The notes below the pieces were generated by a model. It had not been told where the DNA came from, ran no database searches, and saw only the letters and a program-made list of their open reading frames with translations. Shown here in pieces: positions 35,967-45,755 of a stretch of 64,000 nucleotides of DNA (the first letter of the stretch is position 1; every line of letters starts with the position of its first letter). The DNA is from Thalassovita taeanensis. Its GTDB lineage: Bacteria > Pseudomonadota > Alphaproteobacteria > Rhodobacterales > Rhodobacteraceae. The stretch is taken from assembly GCF_900110775.1 (NCBI RefSeq), contig NZ_FOEP01000001.1, positions 457,785-521,784 on the forward strand, written 5' to 3'. The translations under genes and the position numbers were made by a program.

Positions 35967-36794
35967 GTGCCCGATACCGCCTCGCCTCCGATCACAGTAC
36001 AAAGCCTTGCGCAACTCGCGCGGGGTACCACTTGGCGACTGGGCCTGCCGCATGATCGCGCGTGTCATCTGCTGCTTTGGGTGACAAGGGGTCAAGGCCG
36101 CGCCATGCTTCAGGGGCTGCGCCGTGGTATTGGCCCACATAATGCCATCTTCATCCCCGCAGGCACATTATTTTCCCTCGATCTTGGCAAAACCGGCTTT
36201 GGTCTTGCTGTTCAGATCCCGCTGAATCATGGCCTTCCCTTGCCCGAGGATGCGGTTCTGCTCCGGGTTCGCGATGTTCAGGCGCAGGCTGAAATCACCG
36301 GGCGGCTGGACACGCTCCAGCGGGAAATCTCTACGGCCCGCCCGTTCCGGCACCATGCCGTCACCGCCCATGCCATCCTGCTTGCGGTCTGCCTTCGGCG
36401 TCAGCTTGGCCTTCAACCTGCGGATCAATCCGAAGACAAGCGCCCCACAGCCGCGCATCGCCTTGTCGCGGCCTTCTGTGCTCTGGTCAGTCGCGACTAC
36501 CGCAGTGGCAAGCCTATGGCTGACTATGCGACCATGCTGGGGGTCACGCCCACTCACCTGACCCGGTCTTGCAAAGACTGCTGCGGCATGACTGCGGCCG
36601 ACCTGCTGACCCTGCGCAGCCTCTGCGCCGCTCGCGACATGATCGAAACCACAGACCTGCCGCTGAAAGATATTGGCGAGGCTCTGGGCTTTGGCAGCGC
36701 CGCCTATTTTTCGCGTTTTGTCCAGCATCACACCGGCTCCTCTCCCAGCGCCCTGCGCAAAAAAGCAGTTCCCTCCACCGTCACATCCCGTTGA
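35967..36794 (+). CDS. AraC-family transcriptional regulator
   Basis: About 275 residues from the GTG at 35967; upstream in-frame codons exist and the start is uncertain because no ribosome site stands out. The N-terminal half is cupin-like (HLLLWVTRGQGRAML, IFIPAGTLFSLDL), suited to ligand binding. The C-terminal 100 residues hold the double helix-turn-helix: DYATMLGVTPTHLTRSCKDCCGM, then PLKDIGEALGFGSAAYFSRFVQHHTGSSPSALR, the AraC signature. It lies directly before the oligopeptide-type ABC operon on the same strand and probably controls it through the direct repeat at 36825-36858. Confidence 0.85.
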   Translation: MPDTASPPITVQSLAQLARGTTWRLGLPHDRACHLLLWVTRGQGRAMLQGLRRGIGPHNAIFIPAGTLFSLDLGKTGFGLAVQIPLNHGLPLPEDAVLLRVRDVQAQAEITGRLDTLQREISTARPFRHHAVTAHAILLAVCLRRQLGLQPADQSEDKRPTAAHRLVAAFCALVSRDYRSGKPMADYATMLGVTPTHLTRSCKDCCGMTAADLLTLRSLCAARDMIETTDLPLKDIGEALGFGSAAYFSRFVQHHTGSSPSALRKKAVPSTVTSR

Positions 36795-36824
36795 ATAAAT
36801 TGGTTTAGGGGTTGCACAGCGGCC

Positions 36825-36858
36825 CAATGTCGCTTTTGATTAGGGGCAATGTCGCTTT
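36825..36858 (+). promoter_or_regulatory. Two direct CAATGTCGCTTT repeats, candidate AraC-type operator
   Basis: The 12-mer CAATGTCGCTTT occurs exactly at 36825-36836 and 36847-36858, a 22-base period (two helical turns). It starts 31 bases after the AraC-type gene and lies about 180-210 bases before the substrate-binding protein gene. Direct repeats at 21-22 bases are the usual layout for AraC-family dimers, and TGTCGC is the half-site core I recall for Pseudomonas ArgR, a member of that family. Confidence 0.6.
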
Positions 36859-37033
36859 CAGACCCGCATATGACGAAACCACGCGTTGACGCACGGGAAA
36901 AACTCGTGCCGAATGCCGGGCAGAAGGCCAGATCACTTACCGGATCACACAATGGCCCGTGACCAACAACCGCCCCGCTGCTTGGGGTGCCGAACCCGAC
37001 AAATCTAACGGGATGTCTCACAGGGAGAACATG

Positions 37034-38692
37034 ATGACGAAACCCACCAAATCCATTCATAGCGCTGCGCACATGTACGCCGAGGAATTCAAGGCAGGCA
37101 AACTGGACCGCCGCGAATTTCTGGCCCGCGCCACCGCACTGGGTGTTGCCGCAACCACCGCGTATTCCTTGGGCGGGCTGGGCGCCCCGGCGCAGGCCGC
37201 GTCGCATGGCAGCCCTGCCATGGGCGGCACACTGCGTGTACAGATGAGCGTGCGTGCGCTGAAAGACACCCGCACCGCCGACTGGTCCGAGATTGCCAAC
37301 CAGACCCGCGGCACGCTGGAATATCTGGTCGAATACAACAACGATGGTTCCTTCCGCGGCATGTTGCTTGAGGGCTGGGACGTCAACGAAGACGCCACCG
37401 AATACACCCTGCATGTGCGCAAGGGCGTCAAGTGGAACAACGGTGATGATTTCACCGCCGACGATGTGGTCCGCAACATCACCGCTTGGTGCGACAAATC
37501 AGTCGAAGGCAACTCGATGACCGGGCGCATGGGCACGCTGATGGACGAAGCCACCGGCGCAGCACTTGAAGGTGCAATCACCGTTGTCGACCCTCACACC
37601 GTGATGCTGAAACTGCCGCAGCCGGACATTTCGATCATCCCCGGCATGTCCGATTACCCCGCTGCCATCACCCACAGCAGCTATGATGCCGCTGCGATCC
37701 AAAACGTCGGAACCGGTCCCTACACGATCGAAGAGCTTGAGGTCGGCGTGAAATGCACGCTGGTCAAGAACGCCGATCACGCATGGTGGGGCACCGAGGT
37801 CTATGGCGGGCCGTATCTGGACCGGATCGAATATATCGACTTCGGCACTGACAGCTCGGCTTGGCTGGCGGCGCTGGAATCCGAAGAAGTCGATATGCTG
37901 CACGAATCCGTGGGCGAATTCATCGACATCATGGATGGTCTGGGTCTGGTGAAGTCCGAGGTCGTGACCGGCGCCACGCTGGTGATCCGCCCCAATCAGT
38001 TGGCTGTCGTCGACGGCAAGACACCCTATGCCGACGTCCGCGTCCGTCAGGCCATCAACATGGCAGTGGACAATGCGATCTGCCTTGAGCTTGGGTACGG
38101 CAATCGCGGCAAAGTGGCCGAAAACCACCACGCCGCACCGGTGCACCCGGAATATGCGAAGCTTCCCCCGCTCAAGCACGATCCCGCAGCCGCCAAGGCG
38201 CTGATGGAAGAGGCAGGGATGCTGGAGTTCGAGCACGAGATCATCTCGATCGACGATGATTGGCGCAAGAACACCACCGACGCCGTCGCCGCGCAGATGC
38301 GTGACGCGGGCTTCAAGGTCAAACGCACCATCCTGCCCGGCTCGACCTTCTGGAATGACTGGACCAAATATCCGTTCAGCTCGACCAACTGGAACCACCG
38401 CCCCCTTGCGGTACAGATCTGGGCGCTGGCCTATGCTTCGGGTCAAGCATGGAACGAGTTCGGCTGGTCGAACCCAGAATTCGACGCCCTGTTGAAACAG
38501 GCGCTGTCGATCGCCGATGTCGACAAACGCCGCGAGGTCGCCGCCAAGCTGGAACAGCTGATCCAGTCCGAAGGCGTCACGGTTCAACCGTACTGGCGCT
38601 CGCTGTATCGCCACATGCGCGAAGGCGTGATGGGCGCAGACATGCATATCGCATTCGAACATCACCACTACAAATGGGGTCTCGCGGCCTGA
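37034..38692 (+). CDS. Oligopeptide-type ABC substrate-binding protein (family 5)
   Basis: About 552 residues. A twin-arginine-type signal is visible ([24 protein letters not shown]) with cleavage near AQAASHG. The mature protein has family 5 blocks: [46 protein letters not shown] and [15 protein letters not shown]. It binds a peptide, opine or similar solute in the periplasm. The ATG at 37034 has a six-base gap from GGGAG; the ATG at 37031 is too close. It heads the four-gene operon; the ligand cannot be told. Confidence 0.88.
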   Translation: MTKPTKSIHSAAHMYAEEFKAGKLDRREFLARATALGVAATTAYSLGGLGAPAQAASHGSPAMGGTLRVQMSVRALKDTRTADWSEIANQTRGTLEYLVEYNNDGSFRGMLLEGWDVNEDATEYTLHVRKGVKWNNGDDFTADDVVRNITAWCDKSVEGNSMTGRMGTLMDEATGAALEGAITVVDPHTVMLKLPQPDISIIPGMSDYPAAITHSSYDAAAIQNVGTGPYTIEELEVGVKCTLVKNADHAWWGTEVYGGPYLDRIEYIDFGTDSSAWLAALESEEVDMLHESVGEFIDIMDGLGLVKSEVVTGATLVIRPNQLAVVDGKTPYADVRVRQAINMAVDNAICLELGYGNRGKVAENHHAAPVHPEYAKLPPLKHDPAAAKALMEEAGMLEFEHEIISIDDDWRKNTTDAVAAQMRDAGFKVKRTILPGSTFWNDWTKYPFSSTNWNHRPLAVQIWALAYASGQAWNEFGWSNPEFDALLKQALSIADVDKRREVAAKLEQLIQSEGVTVQPYWRSLYRHMREGVMGADMHIAFEHHHYKWGLAA

Positions 38693-38706
38693 TCCGCGCC
38701 CTTCTT

Positions 38707-38730
38707 GCCGCGCCCTTTTCGGGGCGCGGC
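38707..38730 (+). terminator. Intra-operon hairpin after the binding-protein gene
   Basis: GCCGCGCCC (38707-38715) pairs with GGGCGCGGC (38722-38730) over a short TTTTCG loop, with no T-run after it. Such hairpins between a binding-protein gene and its permease genes usually stabilise the upstream message or attenuate the downstream part, giving excess binding protein. Confidence 0.6.
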
Positions 38731-38811
38731 GCCCTCAGGGCCAACCTGACTGGCCGCCAATAAGGACGGATCGCCAATAGATCCGCCATAGCCTGACCGA
38801 CAGGGGCACAC

Positions 38812-39864
38812 ATGGGACTGTTTTTCCTGCGCCGTCTTGGGGTGATGATCCTCACGGCGCTTTGCCTAACATTCATCGTCTTCTTTCTGACGAACCTGTA
38901 TCCGAATCTGGAAAAACTGGCCAAAACCCAGGGCAACTTCCGGATGAGCGACGAACAGGTCGAAAGCTATCTGCGCAAAGAAGGCTATATGCAGCCGACG
39001 CCGATTAAATACGGCCAGTGGCTGGGCGCCTTGCCGGGCTGGACACTGGAAACTCCTGACGGCGTCACCGGGCGCTGTATCGACGGCATAGTGACCCCGG
39101 CACAAGCCGCTGACGCGCGCCAGTTCTGCGGCATCCTTCAGGGGGATTGGGGGGTATCGACGGTTTTCAAAACCGATGTCGCCTCGATCATCGGCGAACG
39201 TCTGGGGCTGACGGCCAAGCTGATGTTCTGGGTGATGGTGCTGATGGTGCCTTCGGCGCTTATCATCGGGGTGCTGGCAGGCATGCGCGAAGGGTCGCGC
39301 ACCGACCGCACCCTTTCCACCTTCTCGATCCTGTCGACGGCGACGCCGGAATATGTGTCGGGCGTGATCCTGATCGCGGTTTTCGCCTCGTCTTCTGTCG
39401 GATTGAAATGGTTCAAGGGCACAGCCACCGGCGCTATGAAAGACGCCACGTTTGAAAACTTCTTCCTGCCGGTGCTGACCATTGCGCTTTACGGTATGGG
39501 CTATATCGCACGTATGACCCGCGCCTCGATGGCCGAGGTAATGACGGCGCAGTATATCCGTACCGCCCGGCTGAAAGGTGTGAGTTTCCGCAACATCGTG
39601 GTCAAACATGCGCTGCGCAATGCGCTGATCGCCCCCTTCACGGTCATCATGCTACAATTCCCATGGTTGCTGAACGGCGTGGTCATTGTGGAAACCCTGT
39701 TCAATTACAAAGGCTTCGGCTGGACGCTGGTGCAAGCAGCCAGCAACAACGACATCGAGCTTCTGCTGGGTGTTTCAGTCGTGTCTGTCATCGTGGTTCT
39801 GGTCACTCAGCTGATTTCCGATATCGGCTATGTCTGGCTGAACCCCCGGATCAGCGTCAGCTAA
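38812..39864 (+). CDS. Oligopeptide-type ABC permease 1 (DppB-like)
   Basis: A 350-residue membrane protein. The N-terminal helix FFLRRLGVMILTALCLTFIVFFL is typical of DppB/OppB proteins, followed by a large periplasmic loop (about residues 30-125) that is longer than in DppB. The ATPase-docking loop reads YIRTARLKGVSFRNIVVKHALRNAL. It pairs with the next permease, which starts 15 bases after its stop. Confidence 0.9.
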   Translation: MGLFFLRRLGVMILTALCLTFIVFFLTNLYPNLEKLAKTQGNFRMSDEQVESYLRKEGYMQPTPIKYGQWLGALPGWTLETPDGVTGRCIDGIVTPAQAADARQFCGILQGDWGVSTVFKTDVASIIGERLGLTAKLMFWVMVLMVPSALIIGVLAGMREGSRTDRTLSTFSILSTATPEYVSGVILIAVFASSSVGLKWFKGTATGAMKDATFENFFLPVLTIALYGMGYIARMTRASMAEVMTAQYIRTARLKGVSFRNIVVKHALRNALIAPFTVIMLQFPWLLNGVVIVETLFNYKGFGWTLVQAASNNDIELLLGVSVVSVIVVLVTQLISDIGYVWLNPRISVS

Positions 39865-39879
39865 GGAAGGGGCACAGAC

Positions 39880-41052
39880 ATGGAACCCATCGGTTGGATC
39901 GAAATCACCACACGTATCCTGACGCAGCTTTGGCCCGTTTGGGCCGCGCTGTTCGCCACCTTCGCCCTGTCGATCCGCTTCAAGCGGCGCCTGGGTCTTT
40001 ATGGCAAACTGTTTGACAGCCCCATTGGCATGACCGGCTTTGCGCTGGTGATGTTTTGGGTCTTTGCCGGGGTCTTCGGCGGCGGTTTTGACTTGATCAC
40101 CACGCATGACGTGCTGTCGCAGGTTTCGGGCATGAAAAACAAAGTGCCCGGTACGCCGCTTAACGGGGCCGAGGCAGGGGAATATCCCTATTATCTAATG
40201 GGTGGCGACAACTTGGCGCGTGACGTGTTTTCCCGTGTCATCGTCGGCGCATGGGAGGTGATCAAGATCGCCCCCTTCGCCACGCTGTTTGCCTTTATGG
40301 TCGGGATCACCCTAGGCCTGCCGGCGGGGTATTACGGCGGTAAACTGGATACCTTCCTGTCGTTCCTCGCCAACCTGATCCTCGCCTTCCCGGTGATCCT
40401 GCTGTTCTATCTTCTGGTCACGCCGGAGATCGTGGCGACCGGCATTCCGGTCTATATGGCGGGCGTGTTGTTCATGTTCCCGATCGTATTTCTGGTGATC
40501 CTGTTCAACGCGCGGTTCCATACTCAACCGTCCAAGCGCAACCTCTATCTGGGGATCACGCTGGTGTTGGGGCTGTGGCTGTATCTGGGCATTGCCTGGA
40601 ACGCCGATCCGCTGGGGCTGATTTCGATGCCGCCCAACCTGTTGGTGGTGTTTGTTTCGGTCGTTTTCGTCAACTCGCCCACGGTGTTCCGCATCGTGCG
40701 GGGTCTGGCGATGGATATCAAAACCCGCGATTACGTCGCCGCCGCCCAGACCCGCGGCGAAGGCCCTTGGTATATCATGCTGTGGGAGATCCTTCCCAAC
40801 GCCCGCGGGCCGCTGATCGTCGATTTCTGCCTTCGGATCGGCTATACCACCATTCTGCTGGGCACATTGGGCTTCTTCGGCCTCGGGCTCAGCTCGGAAA
40901 GCCCCGATTGGGGATCGACGATCAACGAAGGGCGCAAGCTGCTGTCGATCTATCTGCACCCCGCCCTGCCGCCCGCACTGGCATTGCTCAGCCTGGTGCT
41001 GGGGCTGAACCTGCTGGCGGATGGGCTGCGTGAAGAAAGCCTGAAGGACTGA
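39880..41052 (+). CDS. Oligopeptide-type ABC permease 2 (DppC-like)
   Basis: A 390-residue permease of the DppC type, longer than usual (about 300) because of extra hydrophobic segments in the middle (PVYMAGVLFMFPIVFLVILF and LYLGITLVLGLWLYLG). The docking loop is DYVAAAQTRGEGPWYIMLWEILPNARGPL. The end GLSSESPDWGSTINEGRKLL is family-typical. Together with the upstream permease it forms the translocation channel. Confidence 0.9.
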   Translation: MEPIGWIEITTRILTQLWPVWAALFATFALSIRFKRRLGLYGKLFDSPIGMTGFALVMFWVFAGVFGGGFDLITTHDVLSQVSGMKNKVPGTPLNGAEAGEYPYYLMGGDNLARDVFSRVIVGAWEVIKIAPFATLFAFMVGITLGLPAGYYGGKLDTFLSFLANLILAFPVILLFYLLVTPEIVATGIPVYMAGVLFMFPIVFLVILFNARFHTQPSKRNLYLGITLVLGLWLYLGIAWNADPLGLISMPPNLLVVFVSVVFVNSPTVFRIVRGLAMDIKTRDYVAAAQTRGEGPWYIMLWEILPNARGPLIVDFCLRIGYTTILLGTLGFFGLGLSSESPDWGSTINEGRKLLSIYLHPALPPALALLSLVLGLNLLADGLREESLKD

Positions 41053-41149
41053 TTCCGGACTGCGGCGGGGATCATCCCCCGCCCCGGAGCATTGTTGGCA
41101 AGATGAAACGGGATTGGTCCAAATGACCCGCCCCTGAGGAGAGACGAGA

Positions 41150-43252
41150 ATGGCAAAATGGGATCACGACGGACCAATCCTTGAGATCGACAAGCTTTCA
41201 ATCTCGTTCTTCACCCGGCTGCGTGAAATCCCGGCGGTGATGGATTTTTCGGTCACGGTGCAACCCGGCGAAGCGGTCGGGCTGGTGGGCGAGTCTGGTT
41301 GTGGAAAGTCCACCGTCGCGCTGGGGGTGATGCAGGATCTTGGCAAGAACGGCCGCGTCGTTGGTGGCTCGATCAAGTTCAAGGGCCGTGACCTGTCAGA
41401 GCTAACCGCCGAAGAGCTGCGCGATGTGCGTGGAAATGAGATCGCGATGATCTATCAGGAACCGATGGCCAGCCTGAACCCGGCAATGAAAATCGGCCAG
41501 CAGCTGATGGAAGTGCCGATGATCCACGAGGGCATTTCCGAAACCGAAGCGCGCGAACGTGCCCTTCAGGTGGTCATGGATGTGAAGCTGCCCGACCCCG
41601 AGCGTATCCTAAGGTCCTATCCGCACCAGCTATCGGGTGGGCAGCAGCAGCGTATCGTGATCGCCATGGCGCTGATGTCAAAGCCATCCCTGTTGATCCT
41701 CGACGAGCCGACCACGGCGTTGGATGTGACGGTTGAGGCGGCGATTGTTGACCTGGTCAAGGATCTGGGCCGCAAATACGGCACCTCCATGCTGTTCATC
41801 TCGCATAACCTTGGGCTGGTTCTGGAAACCTGCGACCGGATCTGTGTGATGTATTCCGGCGAGGCTGTGGAACGTGGCAGCATCGAAGACGTGTTCGACA
41901 AGATGCGCCACCCCTATACGCAGGCGTTGTTCCGCTCGATCCCCCTGCCCGGCGCCGATAAAAACGCGCACCCTCTGGTCGCGATCCCCGGAAATTTCCC
42001 TTTGCCGCACGAGCGCCCTACGGGCTGCAATTTTGGCCCGCGCTGTGATTACTTTCAGCAAGGGGTCTGTGATCAGGGCCATATATTCATGGATCCGATT
42101 GACCCCGAGGCCAGCCACGAAACCCGCTGCCTGAGGTGGAAAGAGATCGACTGGAGAGCGCCCCCAGAGCTGGCCGAGGTCAAGGAAAAGGCCGAGATCG
42201 GCAAGGTCGTTCTGAAGATCGACAACCTGAAGAAATACTATGAAGTGGCCGCGAGCGCGCTGTTTTCCTCAGGTGCCAAAAAGGTGGTCAAAGCCAATGA
42301 AACCCTCAGTTTCGAGGCCCGCGAAAGCGAGACTCTGGCGATTGTCGGTGAAAGCGGCTGCGGGAAATCGACCTTGGCCAAGGTGCTGATGGGGCTGGAA
42401 ACCGCCACCGATGGCGAAATCCTGCTGGATGGAAAATCGATCGAACAGATCCCGATCCAACAGCGCGACACCAAAACCGTGGCCGATGTACAAATGGTGT
42501 TCCAGAACCCGTTTGACACGCTGAATCCGTCGATGACGGTGGGCCGACAGATCATTCGCGCACTGGAAATTTTCGGCATCGGCACATCCGAGGCCGAGCG
42601 CCGAACCCGGATGCTGGAGCTGCTGGATCTGGTCAAACTGCCGCGCGATTTTGCCAATCGGATGCCGCGACAACTGTCTGGCGGGCAGAAGCAGCGTGTC
42701 GGCATTGCCCGCGCCTTTGCTGGCGACGCCCGGATCGTGGTCGCGGATGAGCCTGTTTCTGCCTTGGACGTCTCGGTGCAGGCAGCTGTGACCGATCTGT
42801 TGATGGAAATCCAACGGACCCAGAAAACCACGCTTTTGTTCATCAGTCATGACCTGAGCATCGTGCGCTATCTGAGCGACCGGGTGATGGTAATGTACCT
42901 TGGCCATGTGGTCGAACTGGGAACAACGGATCAGGTCTTTGCCCCGCCCTATCACCCCTATACCGAGGCACTGTTGTCCGCCGTGCCCATCGCCGACACC
43001 AAGGTCAAGAAAGAGCGTATCGTGCTGGATGGTGATATCCCTTCAGCGATGAACCCGCCGCCGGGTTGCCCGTTTCAGACCCGCTGCCGTTGGAAATCGC
43101 AGGTGCCGGGGGGGCTGTGTGATACCGAGGTGCCACCGATGCGCGACCTTGGCGACCACCATCAGGTCAAATGCCACCTCGCAAGCGATATTCTGGCCCG
43201 CATGCTGCCGGTGATAAGCACCGCCGCCGCCGAAGAACCGCAAACGGCATAA
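41150..43252 (+). CDS. Fused oligopeptide-type ABC ATPase (DppD-DppF in one chain)
   Basis: A 700-residue protein with two complete ABC modules, where many transporters use two separate subunits. Each half has Walker A GESGCGKST, the signatures LSGGQQQR and LSGGQKQR, and Walker B LLILDEPTTALDV and IVVADEPVSALDV. Each half also ends with the oligopeptide-type cysteine region (GCNFGPRCDYF.QGVC and GCPFQTRCRWKS). It powers the permeases encoded just before it. A 97-base gap precedes it, with a ribosome site GAGGAGAG. Confidence 0.93.
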   Translation: MAKWDHDGPILEIDKLSISFFTRLREIPAVMDFSVTVQPGEAVGLVGESGCGKSTVALGVMQDLGKNGRVVGGSIKFKGRDLSELTAEELRDVRGNEIAMIYQEPMASLNPAMKIGQQLMEVPMIHEGISETEARERALQVVMDVKLPDPERILRSYPHQLSGGQQQRIVIAMALMSKPSLLILDEPTTALDVTVEAAIVDLVKDLGRKYGTSMLFISHNLGLVLETCDRICVMYSGEAVERGSIEDVFDKMRHPYTQALFRSIPLPGADKNAHPLVAIPGNFPLPHERPTGCNFGPRCDYFQQGVCDQGHIFMDPIDPEASHETRCLRWKEIDWRAPPELAEVKEKAEIGKVVLKIDNLKKYYEVAASALFSSGAKKVVKANETLSFEARESETLAIVGESGCGKSTLAKVLMGLETATDGEILLDGKSIEQIPIQQRDTKTVADVQMVFQNPFDTLNPSMTVGRQIIRALEIFGIGTSEAERRTRMLELLDLVKLPRDFANRMPRQLSGGQKQRVGIARAFAGDARIVVADEPVSALDVSVQAAVTDLLMEIQRTQKTTLLFISHDLSIVRYLSDRVMVMYLGHVVELGTTDQVFAPPYHPYTEALLSAVPIADTKVKKERIVLDGDIPSAMNPPPGCPFQTRCRWKSQVPGGLCDTEVPPMRDLGDHHQVKCHLASDILARMLPVISTAAAEEPQTA

Positions 43253-43260
43253 ACGCAAAC

Positions 43261-43286
43261 GGCCCCCGTTCCGCAGAACAGGGGCC
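43261..43286. terminator. Bidirectional hairpin between the ABC operon and a converging gene
   Basis: GGCCCC-C-GTTC pairs with GAAC-A-GGGGCC over a CGCA loop, with one mismatch. It begins 8 bases after the ATPase stop and lies 24 bases past the end of the converging gene. Confidence 0.75.
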
Positions 43287-43309
43287 GAATCGTCATCAGG
43301 CAATGCCTG

Positions 43310-43825
43310 TTATTTGCTGGTTTCATCCGCCGGGGTGGTTTCCGGCAACTCGTCCAGATACGTCGCCGTTTTCTCGGCGAAGGTCGTCAGAAGTGCGCCG
43401 TAAAAGTCTTCCACATCGGGGCTGACATAGATTACGCCGTCTTGGGGCGTATCGTCCTCATAGGCCTTCAGGATCAACGGCAGTGTGTGATGCGGCACGT
43501 TCTCGTTCTTTTCGTACACATCGATATAGCCGGCAATGTAGTTGAACCGCCCGTCATCGGTCAGAACCGGCGAATCGTTCAGGCGGACCTCCTGAATGAA
43601 CACGTCGACGATAAAGCCGTTCACCTCGACCATGTTGGTCAGCTCTTTTTCGATCGCGGATTCAAGATCACCCTCGATCTCGGGCCAGTATTGCATGGCA
43701 TTGGCGTTTTCGATGCCATCGATTTCAGAGGTCACGACAACATCAACCACCGGAAGCTGGGCGGCCTGAGCGGTCGTTGAAAGGGCCATCACAAGGCCAA
43801 GCGCAGTCATGGTTTTCTTCATCAT
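43310..43825 (-). CDS. Exported protein of unknown function
   Basis: A 171-residue protein with a signal peptide (MKKTMTALGLVMALSTTAQA, cleavage before AQLPVVDV). The mature part is acidic, with alternating strands (DVVVTSEIDGI, GFIVDVFIQEVRL, FNYIAGYIDVYEK) and a Thr/Glu-rich tail (ELPETTPADETSK). I do not recognise a domain. It is likely periplasmic. It has its own weak ribosome site (GGAAAC) and no operon partner; the ABC operon converges on it. Confidence 0.65.
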   Translation of the reverse strand: MMKKTMTALGLVMALSTTAQAAQLPVVDVVVTSEIDGIENANAMQYWPEIEGDLESAIEKELTNMVEVNGFIVDVFIQEVRLNDSPVLTDDGRFNYIAGYIDVYEKNENVPHHTLPLILKAYEDDTPQDGVIYVSPDVEDFYGALLTTFAEKTATYLDELPETTPADETSK

Positions 43826-44022
43826 GGATCAGTTTCCTTCGATTGGGTCAGGCACGGCACAAGCGCCACGCTCTGTATGAAGACACAACCGGGTGAAACC
43901 GCAATTGGTTCCGGCGAAACTCAGATCCCTGACAAAAATATAATCCAAGCTGCTGATTTTAATGTATTTTTTTACACTCAAAACCGACGAAAGCCTGTGG
44001 CGTTCATGCGCCAGACCGTGGC

Positions 44023-44610
44023 CTAGCTGCCCCAGATCACCAGAACATAGTTGCGCGTTTCGGCATAGGGCGGCACGCCACCATGCTTGCGCACCGCGCC
44101 GGGACCAGCATTGTATGCCGCCAACGCCAGCCGCCACGACCCGAAGGTCCTATACTGCTGCGCCAGATACTTCGCACCACCATCCAGATTTTGTTCTGGA
44201 TCGTGCGGGTCAACCCCCAGCCGCTGCGCCGTGCCGGGCATCAATTGCGCCAGCCCCAAGGCGCCCTTGTGTGATCGCGCCTTGGCGTTGAAGCCGGATT
44301 CTTGCTGCACCAGCCGCAAGAACAGATCCTGAGGCACCCCGTGCCGCCGCGCCGCTGCGCGCGCCATCTCCAGATAAGGGCCGCGATATTTCCCCTTATA
44401 CCCGCTCGGCGTGCCCCATTTCGTAGGAGTGTTCACCGCAGCAGGCTGCAACCGGACCGAAGATTTATACTGGCTGGCGGCGCGGGTGTCCAAAACCTTG
44501 GTTTGGGAGTGGAACAGCTTGTTGCGCGACTTTGAGGAGAGAATGTCGGCCTGAGCACTGCCCCCGAAGGCCAGCCCAAAAGCAACCGCTGCCACTGCAA
44601 ATCCACGCAT
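44023..44610 (-). CDS. Lytic transglycosylase (SLT domain)
   Basis: A 195-residue exported protein. A signal peptide covers residues 1-22 ([13 protein letters not shown]). The SLT domain runs from about 80 to the end; the catalytic glutamate is E104 in [12 protein letters not shown], followed by [16 protein letters not shown] and [18 protein letters not shown]. It cuts peptidoglycan glycan chains, forming 1,6-anhydro-muramic ends. It is short for the family, with little beyond the catalytic domain. Confidence 0.92.
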   Translation of the reverse strand: MRGFAVAAVAFGLAFGGSAQADILSSKSRNKLFHSQTKVLDTRAASQYKSSVRLQPAAVNTPTKWGTPSGYKGKYRGPYLEMARAAARRHGVPQDLFLRLVQQESGFNAKARSHKGALGLAQLMPGTAQRLGVDPHDPEQNLDGGAKYLAQQYRTFGSWRLALAAYNAGPGAVRKHGGVPPYAETRNYVLVIWGS

Positions 44611-44682
44611 CCTGCCGCCCCGGCCATTTCGTTGCGTGCACCATAGCCGAAATTCTCTCCGATTCCAGCCCGGATTGCGCGC

Positions 44683-45219
44683 TCAGGCGGGGCTTTGCCC
44701 ATCCCCTGCAGGGACCACCAAGGGCTGCGCCATCAGATCCTCGATCAGCAAGCTTACCAGTTCACCCCGCCCAGACACGTCGGCTTTGCGGTAAATCGCG
44801 TTCAGATGAGCCTTGACCGTTCCCTCAGCCGAACCGCGCAATTGGGCGATATCCGAGATCGACATGCCTTTGATCACGAACATCGCAACGTCCTGCTCAG
44901 CGGGGGTCAGCCTCCAATCGCGAAAAAAGCTTTCCATCAAATCGTGCAGCGCGCCTGTGGCAATGCTCAGCCCACGGCTCATGTGCGCCTGGCGCCGCAG
45001 CATCTGCATCAGATACCGCACCTCGAACAGAACCGAGACGACCAGAGACAGCGAAGCCACTGTTTCCAGAAACATATGATCATCCGGGTCTGTGACAAAA
45101 CCTTCAGTCCAGAAATCGGCAATCGTGTCACTCAGGAAAAACACTGCGGCAAAGCTTTGCACCAAGATCAGGATGGCCAAAATAAGGCCCTGCCTTTTCT
45201 GAGTTTCTGGGGTCGTCAA
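44683..45219 (-). CDS. Membrane-anchored LuxR-type transcriptional regulator
   Basis: A 178-residue protein with two hydrophobic segments at the N-terminus (about 11-31 and 52-70), a linker, and a C-terminal LuxR-type helix-turn-helix (about 104-162, LTPAEQDVAMFVIKGMSISDIAQLRGSAEGTVKAHLNAIYRKA). It has no receiver or acyl-homoserine-lactone domain. The start is a TTG that overlaps the TGA of the cytochrome b561 gene, implying translational coupling. Regulator and cytochrome probably act together at the inner membrane; a redox signal is an inference. Confidence 0.8.
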   Translation of the reverse strand: MTTPETQKRQGLILAILILVQSFAAVFFLSDTIADFWTEGFVTDPDDHMFLETVASLSLVVSVLFEVRYLMQMLRRQAHMSRGLSIATGALHDLMESFFRDWRLTPAEQDVAMFVIKGMSISDIAQLRGSAEGTVKAHLNAIYRKADVSGRGELVSLLIEDLMAQPLVVPAGDGQSPA

Positions 45220-45755
45220 TATTTGTCCACTTCGTGCCCTGGAAAGGTTTTGGTGCCAGTCACCATCGCCAGCGGCAAGTTAACGCCCGAACGTCGACTT
45301 TCCAAGATGGCCGCGCCCACATGCACCAAAATCGAAAACCCCATCCAGATCACGAAGGTTTCATGTGCCTCTTCCACCCAGCCCGAGCTGCGAAACATCG
45401 CTGTCGTCATCATATATCCGCTTGCCCCGATCAACAGCACCGTGACCAGCATATTATACATCATCAGCGCCCCCAGCGGCGTATGCCCCCGGTATATCCG
45501 CCCGCGCCCTGTCGCCATGTGCGACAGCTGGGCCATCGCCTGTTCAATACTGGGCGGAAAGTCGGAAAACCGCGCGTGTTTGCTGCCGGTGAACCCCCAC
45601 AGGATCCGCAGCAGCACCAGCATCACCACGCCATATCCCAGCGTGATATGGAGCTGGCTTTCATCATCCACAAACAGCCCGTTTGCCAGAATCCCAGCTG
45701 CCAGTGCCCAATGGAACACCCGCACAACCGGGTCCCATATCTTTTCTTTCCGCAT
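45216..45755 (-). CDS. Cytochrome b561-type di-heme membrane protein
   Basis: A 179-residue protein with four transmembrane helices. Histidines placed to bind two b-type hemes are H15 (RVFHWALA), H36 (SQLHITLGYG), H131 (EEAHETFV) and H145 (ILVHVGAA). The start KIWDPVVRVFHW is typical of bacterial cytochrome b561 proteins that pass electrons to periplasmic partners. Its stop overlaps the start of the membrane-bound LuxR-type regulator. Confidence 0.88.
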   Translation of the reverse strand: MRKEKIWDPVVRVFHWALAAGILANGLFVDDESQLHITLGYGVVMLVLLRILWGFTGSKHARFSDFPPSIEQAMAQLSHMATGRGRIYRGHTPLGALMMYNMLVTVLLIGASGYMMTTAMFRSSGWVEEAHETFVIWMGFSILVHVGAAILESRRSGVNLPLAMVTGTKTFPGHEVDKY

